Shown here: positions 21,881 to 35,582 of the stretch, piece by piece
Position numbering within the stretch: the first letter of the stretch is position 1
Layout: every line of letters starts with the position of its first letter
Assembly (NCBI GenBank): GCA_026874595.1
Contig: CM049306.1
Coordinates: 61,760,019 to 61,824,018 of the forward strand
Source of the DNA: Sipunculus nudus
Lineage: Eukaryota; Annelida; Sipuncula; Golfingiida; Sipunculidae
Length of the DNA stretch: 64,000 bases
Direction: 5' to 3'
The notes under the pieces: generated by a model
The model's database searches: none
The model's input: the letters and a program-made list of their open reading frames with translations, nothing else
Told to the model about the DNA's origin: nothing
Made by a program: the position numbers and the translations under genes

Positions 21881-23530
21881 GTGAGTCATTATATATCAAA
21901 TTTAGATAAATTGTTAGTTTCATATCAGAAGTGGAACGAAGGCTTTGCTTTTTTTAGGAACAAGCTGTAAAAATTCAAATGTGGGCAAAAATGCAAACCG
22001 ACTTGCGGTTGGCCTTGTGTGTAACGGGTGTGAATTTCATTCATGCCTCCGCAGGACGGGGACAATTTTAAACCCCGGCCATGTGTGGAAACTTGAAGTT
22101 TGACACTGTTGGCTCTTACTAGATATTGCAATTGTTTGTTGTATATTGCTTCTTTGATGATATTAAATATGTTTGACAGTAAATTGATAATATTTAATTG
22201 GATGAATGATTTAAAGGGAAATTTAAAACCCACCAAAACATTGTACATGCCATGCGTTCTGAAACATACATTGAGTAATACTAGGTCTAGGACTGTGACT
22301 TGTTCTCTGTGATATGTCAGCCTATTTCAGTTTGTTATGTATTGTGTTCCATACAGCATTTCAGGATAATCGACAAACAATTTTTTGCTCTGTAAACACC
22401 CAGGACCCAGAAAATCTAGCTATACAAAGCAGCAGTTACAGGAACAGCGATCTGGGAAGACGCAGTCACTGCTTGATGAACATACTGCCAAAAAAATCAG
22501 GTTTGGTTCTCGGGCACTTTTTTCAGAATTCAATGGGGGAGAGTGATCCCCCCCCCCCCTTGTTTTTCTGTATGTTTCTATAAAAATGTCACGTTCAGGA
22601 AAAAGCATTATATTAACAGATGTTTTTGCTTTAAGTACTACATAACAAAGGACATTTGATCTAAATAGTATTATTTCATCTTCTTGAAAGATATGTTGTG
22701 GCAGGTGGAGCTCAAGTTACTTTTGAAAATCAAAATGAAATTTTTATGTGGGGGATTAAAATTGACGTGGGCAGTGCCTGAGAACCATAGCTTTTTTTAA
22801 GGCCTAAGGCATACTTGTTCTTTTATTAAGACTGAAACGTTGAAGATTAATAATCCCCCCCCCCCCCCCCCATGTTACCAGTCACGCTCCGGCGCACTTG
22901 AGGGACTGCTTCAAGGTCTAGGATTGTTGATAATTAACACTAATCATTACACGTTGGAGATAGGACATATTAACAAGCAGAGTGACCATATGTGTAACAC
23001 TTTATATTTCTTTGATCGAATTTTGCGCAAAAGCAAAGAAAGTTTGTGAATATATTTGCTTAGCAATGGTCTTCATTCTGTCAAATTCATGTACACTTGA
23101 CATGTACATGATGGTCAAAATCATAGTCGTGGCAGCCCAAAGGACTGCAACTCATTTTGTGTGCTCACGGTACATCATGCAGGTTATAATCACAAAGCTG
23201 GAAGTCCGACCCCTGTCGCACAAAGCACTCCCTATTAAAAAATGACTTTTGGTTGATGTATGAGGCCTTTATTGTATATAGGGGCATTGCCCAGCGGCAG
23301 GCAATTTCAGTTGCAAACTCAGGTGAGTCACAGACCAGCACTGATGCTGTCTAGTTCACCGTATCACCTACAGTGTGAACCACCGAGCGCCTTTTCAGCT
23401 GCTAGGCCCCTTATTAATATGTGCTTAAACCTTAGTAATAATTATATTTTTGAAATGAACATATAGTTTTCCCTATATTTTACAGAGACACAAGTGTGTC
23501 ACAACTGTGTATAGTTTTTCTTAAATTTTA

Positions 23531-24305
23531 AGGCCGGCATACACGTTGCGACCCGACTCAACTCAACTGTCAAAAACTGTTTTGTTGAGTCGCGTCGCAA
23601 AGTATATGTGCGTCAACGACCCGACTCAACCAGAGTCGGCACCAGTCGGCGTCAGTTTTTGGTTTCTGGCAGTGTCAGAAAAAATTGTGTCCAGTTGAGT
23701 TGCATCGTTCAGAAGTACAGTCAGCAACCAATCACATCTACGTCTCTGATCACATGAGTACCTCAGTCATGTGATCTTTTTGGCCAAAATCGTATGGTGC
23801 AGAGAAAGACAGCAATACATTACATGAGCACTATGAGCGTATTATATATGAATATAGATCTGTATAGCCAATGTCACCAGTACAATGTCAGCATAATATC
23901 AATATGCTTCATGTTCACGGATGTAGAATATATAGTGTATATCACAGGACATCGAATACTATTTTATAGACAAAAATTATATCAAACTAGGCTAAATTAA
24001 TTCAGCAATGCGATAAGAAGAAATGAAAGGGCGACATACAGATACATACATGTATACTGATAAATAATTTGACATGTATTAATGACTTTGTTTTCATATG
24101 TCAAAAGCTTGTCACCATTTTTGTTGATTTGAATGTACTGCCTCTTCTGTCGATCCAGTTGAGTTGAGTCAGGTCGTTATGTGTATGCACCCCAGTTTTC
24201 GTCAGTCTGCAGGGTCAAAAACTGAAAGAAACTGTAGAAAACTTGAGGAAACCTGTTCAGTCGACCCAGTTGAGTTGAGTCGGGTCGCAACGTGTATGCC
24301 GGCCT
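23531..24305. mobile_element. PIF/Harbinger-like MITE with about 40-bp terminal inverted repeats
   Basis: The left end AGGCCGGCATACACGTTGCG (23531 on) and the right end, whose complement is identical (24305 back), match for about 40 bp, through CGACCCGACTCAACTCAACTG. TTA flanks both ends (23528-23530 and 24306-24308), the 3-bp duplication of PIF/Harbinger elements. Sub-terminal copies of the GACCCGACTCAAC word recur at about 23618 and, diverged and inverted, at about 24157. No transposase is encoded in the 775 bp. Confidence 0.85.
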
Positions 24306-24379
24306 TTAGTGAGATACTCTTGTATATTTTTTCAGATGCTGATCATTTTGTGATATTTTCTAAGTGAACATCCAGTGAG

Positions 24380-25796
24380 GTCAATAAAAAAATCTACTTA
24401 TAAATCTGAAATTAGGTCACTGTGACCTTTGTCCTTAGAGCTATGAGGCTTGTAAATAACCCCCCCCCCCCTGAAAAATGAAAAAAATCCTCCAATATCT
24501 AGATAATAAATGCATGGATTGTCATGATACTTGCCTTGAATATTGACCATGACTAATTTTGACAGTTCCAGAAAAGTGGGGTGCCACCTGAATTTTTTTC
24601 TAATTTTTACGAATATTTTTCTTTTTTTTTTACTTTAAAATGACAACAATCATGTCAGTTTCTCTGCTATGATTCCATCTAGTGTCCCAAAACCTGCTTT
24701 GTTTATTGATCACAAGTGGATGCCCTATAGTAATCATTCTGTCTGTCTGTCTTTTCATCTGTCTGTCCATCCACACATATTTGTTTCCAAATGATAACAC
24801 CAGGTTGGATTGAAATATGGATATCAAACATGACTTACACATGACCCAACACTAAAGAAAGAACCTATATAATTTTGGGGTCATGAGGTCAAGGTCACAA
24901 GACTCACTTTTAAAAGATTATGGCTGCATTTTAAGCCAAGCTTTTCATCCCAAATTTCCTATCTTGCACATTTAGCTTACTTGCCAGTATAGGGAGAGCA
25001 TAAATGAATTTGGGGTCACAAAGTCAAAGGTCAAGGTCATAGGGGCCATCTGTTCACAAATTAGTTTCCAGATGATAACTCAGTTTAGTCTGACATATTG
25101 GTTTCAAACTAAACTTATATATAGCTCACTAGTAAAGTAATAATCCTGTTGATTTTAGGGTTCAAAGGTGAAGGTCACAGCACCCATTTCTTTAAAAGGA
25201 ATGTGTATGCATTTCAAGCCAAACTTTTCACCACAAACCTTCCATCTTCAAAATATTACTCACCTGCCAGTCGGGGAAGATTTTTTTCGATTTGGGGTCA
25301 TAGGGTCAAGGATCAAGGTCACAGGCCCATCCATTCACAAACTAGTTTATGGATGATAATTCTGCTTTCGCAAGACAGATAGCCTTCAAACTTGATTTAT
25401 TAATGAATAACCACTTAAGTAAGAAACATTTTGATTTTCAGGGTCCAGAGGTCAAAGATCACAGGAGCCCTATTTTTTAAATGATTATGGATGCACTGTA
25501 AATCAAAATTTTCATCCCAAACTTTCCATCTTTAACACATGGTTTACTTGCCAAAAATGAGAGAAATCTGTAGATTTTTAGGTTACCTTGTAAGAGGTCA
25601 AGGTCACTGGACCCACATTTTTTAGAAGATTGTTAAAATAATCTATATGCTGCAAGTTTAAGGATAATTGTTTGGTCACAAGGTCATTGGTTAAGGTCAC
25701 AGGACCGTGACCGACCGTCATTCTGAAAATTTCTTTAAAAATATCCTTAAAGACAAATACAGCTGAGCATCAAGACCCCCTGGGTCCCTAGTTACA
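24380..25796 (+). repeat. Dispersed repeat with about 280-bp decayed tandem units carrying GGTCAAGGTCAC
   Basis: Successive units begin at about 24891, 25171 and 25453, each with (G/A)GTCA(A)GGTCAC, then CCCA-TTTTTAA, then ATTATGG-TGCATTTTAAGCC. The spacing is 280-282 bp, and a fourth, shorter unit starts at about 25596. The element closes with CAGCTGAGCATCAAGACCCC, a short GACCC/GGGTC hairpin and CTAGTT (about 25761-25796). Similar closing sequences end three other repeats in this intron. The class of the element is unknown. Confidence 0.65.
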
Positions 25797-28700
25797 ATGG
25801 GTTTTAATGCTTGGCTGACTGCAAGTTGTCTGAATTATAATGATAGTGTTTGTCATATGTTCAGTTTTCAAACCATGAAGAGGGTATAAATAGATGTTCC
25901 ACCTAGACATTTCAAACAGTTTATGCAGAGAGGTCCTGGTGAAATCTTGTTTGAAATATCAAAACTATTATGTCATTTTCTGTAAGCCTCAGTGCAAAGC
26001 ATGGTTTACTGTACCATTAAAGCAGGGTTTTTCTTTTTGTTTAAGAGTTCTGAACAATAAATTTTGTAAAAGATAATAAACAGGGCTCAACATAGACAAT
26101 TGATCCCTTGTCAAGGTCAGCATCTTCTATGATTGAAGCATAGAAGCTTAGTATCTGAAATAATTTGTCCTTTTCAACTACCCATATGAGAATATATTTA
26201 TCAGAAAAAAATTAATTTTTCCTTGATTAACATAAGGTTTTTTTTAGGACACCCCAAAAAAAAATTTAAATGATTTAAATCAACCCACCCTGTCGCTTGT
26301 CTTGTGCATATGGTTAATATGACTCTTCCCCCCCCCCCCCTTTTTTTTTCCAAATTTCTAATACTATTGGGGGTAATGCGAGTATAAATGTCCAAATTCT
26401 GTATCAGAATCCAGAATGTATCCCTGTGGCTGTTGTTTGTTAGCAGCACTGCCTTCCCAGCCAGAAAAGGGCTGCTTTTGTATAAATGGTGGCTGTGGCA
26501 CATAATAGGAGAAAAAAGCGTCAGAATTGGGTTAATGTGGATATAGGTCACTGGAAACTGATGGAGGTTTGAATTATGAGAGGTCTTAGATAGCACAGGC
26601 ATTGGCTGGCTGTGCCATTGGTCACTATGATACTGTATTGATTTTTGTATCAAATGAGTGTCTCAGTCTCACTCCTGTGTCAATTCTGGGAGCAGCATCG
26701 GTGGGCCTCCCTAGCAACAGGAATTCGGGACTCTTGTTTTGGCCCTTTAAGGGGTTCATTGATTTCTATCTTAGAGCATGTTTAATTTGTCCTGAGCTAG
26801 CATTTTCATTGTTGTTGAGATTATGAGATGAAGGGGAATAAAAGTCAATTGATTGCCCAAAACCCTTGTGTGTCTGCATATTTTGTTATAAACCTTACCT
26901 TAGGTATTGTTTTCTGTATGGTGATATGAGCAGATCCTGGAGGGATGACCCTCTTTATCATTTGATGGTTAAACCACTTCATATTTCTTTTGTATATTGA
27001 TCATGGAATTTATTGTATAATTTTGAAGGATGTTGTCATGGCAACAAGTACTATCCAAAAATGTTTTTACAGTAATCTTAATGTTACTTATGGTAGCTCT
27101 TAAAGGGTATATATTTTCAAATGATCTAGTTTTGCCTCTTGGTCTTTCTATTACAAGCAGCAATTCTGATTAGAATGGTCTGGTGAATTCACTAAAATGT
27201 TGTCCAGATGGAGCTAGTTTTCATTGATAATGACATTTTTATTTGAAAAATCTGAAATTCTATTGCTGTATTAAGCAATTCATCACTAAGACAGTAATAG
27301 ATTATTATGAAGTAATAACAGACTCCTACCATGAAAAAAATATGAGATGACATTTGTTCTCAGCTGTACTGGGTGTAACACAGTCAACATGTATACCTAA
27401 TGTTTACACTTGATGTATGTACCTATGGTATCCAGTTGATGGCGGAGACCCATGGTTATCTGTGCTACCTTTATGGAACATTTAATTTTATCGACATCAG
27501 ATCAGTGCACATGTTAGTTTCACATCTCGTATTTCCTGTGGTGGTGATATAGATTTCTAGTGTCTTGTAATTAACATGTTACTGTGTACACTTGTGTACA
27601 GAAACTAGATGGTCACATGACCAAAGAAATATTGGTGCCTCATGCTGCATTTGTATAACCATGTCATTGCACAAGTTAGACTTAAAAATACCAAGTTCAC
27701 AGCACTGACCCCAGTGGACAGTCGGAGTGGTGAAGGCTTTTTCTTGACGAGTCTGAAAAATTATAATAGTTTACCATGGTTTGTTTGACAACCCAAGAAA
27801 ATGTATTTGTTTTTATTTTTGCTGCCAAACTGAGTTTCATTTTATCATGAAATCTGAAGTTTACACATTTTGGAAGATATGGTTAAATATAACTTTATAA
27901 GCCCATCAGTATGTTAAATCAGCCAGTCTTATTATAATTTTTATAAGTTACAAACAATCTCAGATTCATTTTACTGTAGGTAACACCACTACAACATGCT
28001 GATGTCAGTCATAACAGCTTTCATCATGGCCTTGTGGTGATTATGTGATGACCTTTAGTGCTTTCATATCATTGTTACCAAAACCTCCAGGAGATATCAT
28101 AAATTAATGCCATCTGTCCTGGCATTTCCTACATTCCACTGAGGGATTGGATGATAATGTTACACCATTTGAACTACTATGTGTCCACATCATACCTTGC
28201 CTAGTAGCTACAAAGTACATATATATGATATAACTCTTAAGAAAAACCACTGTAAATTCACAACAGTCTGTTTCACGTGATGCGACCCGATCATCAGGTG
28301 AATGTGGTTAAAATAAAGCTAACGGCATGGTTTGAAAAGCCGAGACTTTACAAGATAACAAGATTATGCTTTGTGCGATTCGGGGGGGGGGGGGGGGGGC
28401 ATGTGAAAGACTGACACTGATCCTGTTGTCTGGGGGGGGGGGGGGGCACAATAGGATTGGTCAGGTACACATGAGATACTTGAACATAACAGGGCAAATA
28501 GGTTTGCTTAATTAGCATAGTAAACTGATTTGCAATAGGGTCCTGGAAACAGTGAACATATCAGTAGTGTACATGTATATGATATAAAATACACATATAT
28601 ACTATGAAGATACACAATATAAATGGCAAATATACAATAAAAAGGCAAATATACTATACTATACTCATACCAAGTGGACTCCACTTGATAAACTCACCAT

Positions 28701-30479
28701 GGGGCAGTGGTGACACCATGTCCCTCAAAAATGCAAAGGAGTGAGAGAGCAACTACCTGAACAGGTAAGTCTGCCCAGTGGATCCTCATGGTGGGGGGGG
28801 GGGGGTTGGATGAGCGGGCATGTTGGATATTAGTACGAATGCTAGGTTTTAAAACAATTCAGAGTGAATTTGTTTTGATGGCGGCACTTGGAGAGAATTT
28901 CAGCTCTTGAGTTCAACAATGATCCAGGGGGGCCGTTTGCCATAAGTAGCTTTTCAGGCAAACAGAGATCACAGAGATATATATGATATATATATTTGTA
29001 CATATACACTGTGAGATAGACACAGTCTGTACATTAATTGCATTCTGCTTCAGCATTAAATAAGGATGACAGGCTCATTTTTTAGTCAAACCAAGCTGAG
29101 CATGCGTGAGTCTGTATGACCATGCAGAATTTGTTTTTCTGAAGTCAGGTTGAAGATTTGCAGTCTCAGTTATATTTTTCAATCATATATGCATAACAGA
29201 AGACTACTGTTTTGTATTTAATGGTGATCACAACTTGGCAAGTATTTTTTCTATGTGGAAATACCAAATTTATTGGTTATTGCTGTTTTGTTATAAGGAC
29301 TTCATTACAAACTACTAGATTTGTTAAAAAAACATTCATTATAGTGTGTTCTCCTTAAAATATTTCTTTGTACAAAACTATTTGGTTACTCCTGTACACT
29401 GGTGGAAATAAATATTCCAGAAAATGGTGGAAGGGCAACTACCTGCCCAACTGGCCAAGTGGGTCTAATATAAACCTTTACACAAAGGTCTCAAACTTAA
29501 CTAATTTCATGATACACATTTTCTTTCTTGGAGAAAAGAAATCAAATTGTATCACTTAAATCTTAAATAACCTGTATGTGAAACCTAGTTGCTTGCTAAA
29601 TGTCAGTATATGCTGCTGAAGATGGGGGGCCTACCTGTACTCTTAAAGGGGGGGGGGGTAATTGTCTTGGGATACTATGGAACCTGCGGTGCAAAGAAAT
29701 ATCTAGTTGAAGATGTCTTCACATCCACAGCATGATTATTACTGTATTAGCATCCATAGGTCTTAAAAAGGTCTTAAATTTAGTTTTACCCATCCTGATA
29801 CAGTGAATGTGCAAAAACAGTTCAGTGATCGAACGAAAGCTTGAGACACTTAAGGAGAAGTTGCCGTGGTTACTTGTTGAAGAAAGATCTCTGTAGGTTC
29901 TCAGGACTGCTTTTTTGCAACGACTACCATGAGACCAGTCCAAACTTGTAGTGATCACCATTTTGGATCTTCAGTAGTTTTAAATGGTTGGGCCATTAAA
30001 GAATTCTATGTATAAAAGGGTTTTAAGTTTTCTGTCAGCTGGTCTTAAAAAGGTCTCAAATTTGCTTTGCCAAGAGGTGCAGGAACCCTTATTTTTGGTG
30101 TTGTCAGTTTTCAGGTCAGAGAATTATTTGCTTGGGAGTCATGTTGAACAAATTAAGGGAGCAGCTGATCTAGTCAGTTATGGCAGTAGCAGCCTCATTC
30201 TATGCCAGACTTCGCAGCAGCTTAGGCCTGCATGGTCAGTAATAAGCTGAAGAAGCGTCCTTCACCACAGGTCAAGGATACGCCTTGGCCTGTTTGTATC
30301 ATGGTTAGGATTACAAGTAAGCAGTATGAGCAAATGCCAATATGGCTCTGCTTTGACCACTTTCATGTATCATTAATTTGATATGTCAGGGTCAGAAATT
30401 TTACCACTGCAATGCATCTTGTCCTGGTTGTTAACAAATTCAATTGTATCCACCAAAACAAAGATTTGTGAATACCTTG

Positions 30480-31960
30480 TTTTTTTGACAGGGGTCCATC
30501 ACCACCTCCTCTGACGCCCTTTGGCCAATCTTTTCAAAACCTGGCATAGTTATTCGCTTACCTATGTAGTTGTGCCTAACAAATGAGGTGGGGCCACCTG
30601 CAATCCTTTATGTGGAGTTTGAATCTGGGTGTATTTGTGATTACAGCTAGTGGTGGGAGTTGGTTTCTTTTTCATAATTGATCATTGGTTTGGGCAAACT
30701 GATCGATGATCAATTATTAATCGGTTCAGACAAATATAAAGAAATATGCAATTATCTGTGAAACTATACTCTCTTAACCCAGCCCGTATGTCTTAGTAAT
30801 TCTACCTAATGAAAAGAAGTTTTTGCCTATTTTTATATTTTCCTATTATTACTAAGATTTGCTATTCAAAGTATCATTTTAATTAATTATAATAACATGA
30901 ATTAAACCACAGTCCAGGACAATCTGGCAAAATTTGTATAGACCTGGAGATTTATGAAGCATTTTAACGCCATATCGCCCATATTTTGCAATGAACATCT
31001 CGTTAGAAAACTCTCCGCTAATTCTGCAGCTCCCTGCCAGTTCACAGAGATTTAATAAGTCCTCCATTCTCTCATCTACCATACTCAGTTAGATACGGAG
31101 GTTATTTGGGAACACTGACTCATTATATGAAGTGCAGAATGTTGTAAAAAATGGAAGAATAATTTTTGCCTTTAACTTAAAGACATCCTGGAAAAAAATC
31201 ATGAGTATGATGTAATCGATAGTTGCCTTTGGTAATCAAGCGCTTGAAAGTGACAGCAAACCGACTGACTTTCGAGAAACTCGATGATTGGCCCACCACT
31301 AATTACAGCCCATATCTCAGGAGTGGTTCAATGTATTGAGCTGAAATGATGCCTGTCCATATATTGTGGATCTCTCCATCTCGTACTGTAAACTGGTGGC
31401 ACCACCTACATTCATTTTTGTATGGCATCTATCCATGCATTTGCCATCTTTTTTACTTAGTGTTTGGTTCAAAGTTTTGGGCTAAAATTTCACATGTCCA
31501 TAGATCTTAGATACCACTATCGCGTTCTCAAGACTGGCGTCACCATCTGCCATCGTTTTTATGATGTCCATGCTTTGGGTGAAAATTGATCATATCTCAG
31601 GAATGGTTCAATGTATTGATCTGAAATTTTGCAAGTTCATCCATCTTGGGTACCTCCATCTTGTACTAAAGGCTTGTGGTGCCCTTTGCAATCCTATTTG
31701 CGTGGCATTGGTCCATATGATTGCTTTGTATGAAAATCACTCAGGAGAGGTTCAATGTATTGCTCTGTAAATTCGCATGTCCATCCATCTTGGAGAGTTT
31801 TCTGGTAGACCAGACAGGTGGGGCCACCTTCCTTCCCGTTGAAGGATACATGGATGTCCTTTTGCTCAGGAGTGGTTTGCTGTATTGGCCTGTAATTGTG
31901 CATGTTCATAAATCTCTTGATACCTATATCTCATATTGAAGACTGGAAGTGCCATTTGCA
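30480..31960 (+). repeat. Dispersed repeat with about 140-bp tandem units
   Basis: The opening (about 30510-30640: CCAATCTTTTCAAAACCTGG…ACCTATGTAGTTGT) matches 45740-45860. After a hAT insertion come about five decayed units, each starting TCAGGAGTGGTTCAATGTAT (31318, about 31457, 31597, 31739, 31865) and including GTGG(C/G)(A/G)CCACCT. The same unit recurs at about 45871, 46010 and 46158. Confidence 0.65.
30648..31301. mobile_element. hAT-like non-autonomous DNA transposon
   Basis: The ends TAGTGGTGGG (30648) and CCCACCACTA (ending 31301) form a 10-bp inverted repeat of the kind seen in hAT elements. Perfect 8-bp target duplications ATTACAGC flank it (30640-30647 and 31302-31309), the hAT size. 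Removing it rejoins the interrupted dispersed repeat (…TTGTGATTACAGCCCATATCTC…). At 654 bp it encodes no transposase. Confidence 0.85.
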
Positions 31961-32772
31961 ATTGTTTAAACACAATATCTATAATAGTCGAACTCTAGGA
32001 GACTAGTAGGAGTATGACATTTCTGATAAAATAAAAGACCTGTTCATCCTTTAAATTGATATATAGGCCTACATATTTTCTGATGTAAATCTAATATCTC
32101 TGAAGCTTACATATGTTTATAGTTAACTTAGATGTGCATCTATTAGTAAACTAAGTTTCTTCTAAAGTTCATTCAAATGAATTATTTCAGAGCCTTTCTT
32201 CCATCATTAATGAAGCCTTACCTTTGTAAAAAAAAACCTGTAATTGATTTTAGCAATGTAAGAACAATAATGGGATTGTTGCATTGGAGGACTGATTGTT
32301 GATTATAGTCAGTCATTCTCAACACTACTTTAAAATAAATTCAGGAATACTACAGTGATACATCAAAGGAATGCATACTAATTTTTCTAATGGTTATGTT
32401 TTCGTCATAAAAAATCTGTTTGATCAGTGATTCTTGTGTGGGGTTGATCTTGATTTACGATCTGAGGTTGGTCTTCTCCAAGGCAGAAATTCATTGATAA
32501 TCACATTAGTTGTATAAGTGGGCTTCTGAGTGTGTTTTGATACAAAATTTAATAAGACATATTTATTTAAGATTGAAATATTTGTATGAGCTGATAATCA
32601 TCATTCCATATATCAACATTTTATCAGATCATCATCATATATACATATGCTACTAAGAAAAATATTTTTATTTTATTTTTAAATTTATTCATAAAGGGCT
32701 AAATGAGGGTTTCCTTTTATAAAAGAACTAATGAGACCAATGAGAACTACTGAGAAATATGTGCTAGAGCCA

Positions 32773-32799
32773 TATTATTATTATTATTATTATTATTAT
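32773..32799. repeat. (TTA)n microsatellite
   Basis: Nine TTA units. Confidence 0.95.
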
Positions 32800-33549
32800 G
32801 TATATATACATGTATATATGTTTATGTTGAGGCACTGTTTGCAAAATGGACCAGTTTCAAACTGACATTTAGTTTAGCTGAGATGGTGACAACATAACCT
32901 GTTTATCAAAGTATTTTAAGACAACTTAAATTGCATTATCAAGTCTTTATTGATTCTTAGCCAATCATTGCAATAGCATAAATAATAATGATAACGATAA
33001 TTCATTCTAATATCAAGTCCCCTGTTAAAGTACAGTCACCTTTAACCTCAATAAAGCACAAAATGCATATATGTTGCAGACAAAATAATAATTAGTCGTA
33101 AATTTATCTCTGTGTAATGTGTAATCAGTAGTTGTGTATTTCTGCAGGCGATTGGCTGTAATTAATGTGTACTGTACAGGTTGGATTATTCTGTAACCCT
33201 GCATATGCTGCAGGATGAGTCAGGGCTTGCTCTGGTCAGACCACACTACAAGGCTGACAGCATGACCCCATGATAGCTGATCACACACAGTCACTGGGCT
33301 GTCACCCTGACTCTGCTGGTCTGGAATGAAGCATTACCAGCAGACCTTAATTACATGGATGCTATGATTTTGCATATCTGTTCAACAGAGAATACAGACA
33401 TTACCAAGTGTAAAAAATACTACCCTGGTGTGGGGCATTCATATGGCTGCCCAGGGCATTCACCTCACCACTTGCTGCTTCATATTCATGTGCCTAGCAA
33501 ACTTGTCCTGATCTGTAGATAGATTAAACTGGGAAAACCTTACATTAAA

Positions 33550-33930
33550 CCTGTTTACTCAGGGCCTGGCCGTGCCCTCTAGTGATCGCCTTGTCTGTCT
33601 GTCCATCACTCTGTCCTTCCTTCCATCTGTTAGTGACATCTATTTTGCATGCATTATCTCACTCAAAATACATTTGATCTTTCTCAAATTCATGGGATGA
33701 TTGATGTTTATAAGTGCTCTAGACCTGTCAAATAACAGACCTGTCAAAATTCAAATTTCGCCACCAGAGCAGGATCAGTGATTTTCTTTAGTTCACATAA
33801 TCTCAAAGAGAATACTTTTATTTTAAACACTTAGGGATGACCATATCAGACATCCAGTATGGCCCCAGAGCTGCCATTTTGAAGAACTGGTAATTGTGTG
33901 GCTCTAATTAAGGCCTTTAATGGTCACCAA
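33550..33930 (+). repeat. Probable dispersed repeat with TGTCTGTCTGTCC start
   Basis: The segment starts GGCCTGGCCGTGCCCTCTAG, followed by CTTGTCTGTCTGTCC and CTTCCTTCC, and ends near GGTCACCAACCTCTAG. The layout resembles the other pyrimidine-headed repeats in this intron. No second copy is in the window, so it stays tentative. Confidence 0.35.
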
Positions 33931-35582
33931 CCTCTAGTTAGACTGAGTATGTGTGTAGTCTCACTGTGTATCATTTTCAGGAATGACCATGGCTGCCTGC
34001 TAGTTGTTCAGTGCTGTGAGGTGGGTGATGGACCCCCAAGGAATGTGAGTTAGAAGTGGAGCTGTAATTACATTCAGTTAAATGACAGCCTGATGAATGG
34101 AGTGTAAACATACTGCAGTATATGTGGACACAAAATTACTGATATTACCCGAGAAAGCCCAGCCAGTAGTTTTACTGTAGCTTCCTGGATGTACATAATC
34201 AACCTCAGCTCATCTGTTACCTCTGACAATCAGATAACAACTGAAGTTCATCCTAAGGAGAAACTTTGGGTATTTCATTTAATAAATGCTTCAGATATTT
34301 TAATCAGTTAATTTTATAGGGATACATAAATTGACATTGGATTCCTCGTATGCTCAGTCATTTAAGAGAACTCAGGGTTGCTTGAACTTAAATTATTTGT
34401 CCCATGAACTGACAAATGATTTATATAATCTTTCTTATCTACAGGGTTTTAAAGTATAAACACTGCCAACATGCTAGGTTACAAGTAAGAGAAAGCCCAT
34501 CTGAGCTATAGCAATGATCCTTGGTTCATCATTAGTTTTTTTTTCATATCAGTGTTCCGAATTCTTTAGATAACTAAAAAATATTTGTCAGACTTGCAGT
34601 CCAAAGCTGAAATACTGAAATCCTGACCAGTATTAAGGATGCATGCTCATGAGCACATAGTGTACTTGAGAAAAAAAAATGTCTCATCAGAGAGTTAAAA
34701 CCATGACAAAACTATACATTTTTCATCAAAATTATATCAAATTGTTAGGAGCCAGATAATTTATATTGAGTGAAATCCCGGTGCAGAATTACAGTGAAGG
34801 GACCTCCAGTGTGACAGATGTACATGTAACAGTAAGATGTAGTACCTGTCAACTGATTTGTCACCTGTACAGGTTAATCATGTTGATAACAGGTCTGAGT
34901 GGCTTGTTCACAGAAACAAACTGAGAGCTTAAAGTGGTTTACATTCCACAGGCACCAGTACACATGACGCCCAGATTGTCTTATCATGAGTTCCCGTCTG
35001 CCTGTTTGTCCATCAGAGGGATTAACAACTGTTGCACCTGAGGGGTAGCCCGGTGCTTTACAAGTGTAGGTTCCAAGCTACACTGGCCTGGATGGTTGTT
35101 GTATAGATCTGTGACATTAACATCCAGATCCCTATTTTCTACAAAAAAAAATTTTTATATCATCCTGCCTGTGCTCTCATTGGCAAACAGGAAAATGTGG
35201 CATTTATATGGCAGTAAATCAGAATACATGTTGAATCAGAATGGATGATATATGAATATATAAATTATTGGATAACAGAAATTTATTAAGACATTTCACT
35301 TGTGTAGTTTTCAAAATCAGTAATTGTCAATTATTTCTATTTTATCATTTAATTTCAACAGGTCTTCAACCATTGCTTTTGGAAACAAAGATTTTTGTTT
35401 AACACACATTCCACTTATGATAAAAGAAAACAAGAACTCTGGAAATTTAGTAAATAATATGGAAACTTTTTCATTCATACGAGTATTTTATTCAATATAC
35501 AAAAGAATCTTAAGGAATCATACTCCATAATGGAAAAATAAGAAATCTTTGGTACTTCCTTTTCACTGGTCACAGAAACCAA

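Noticed and set aside
25761-25796. A Helitron 3' end (mini-hairpin followed by CTAG)
   Set aside because: This copy ends CTAGTT, but the sister tails end CTTGTTT, which breaks the CTRR rule. No TC-type 5' end or Rep/helicase sequence was seen.
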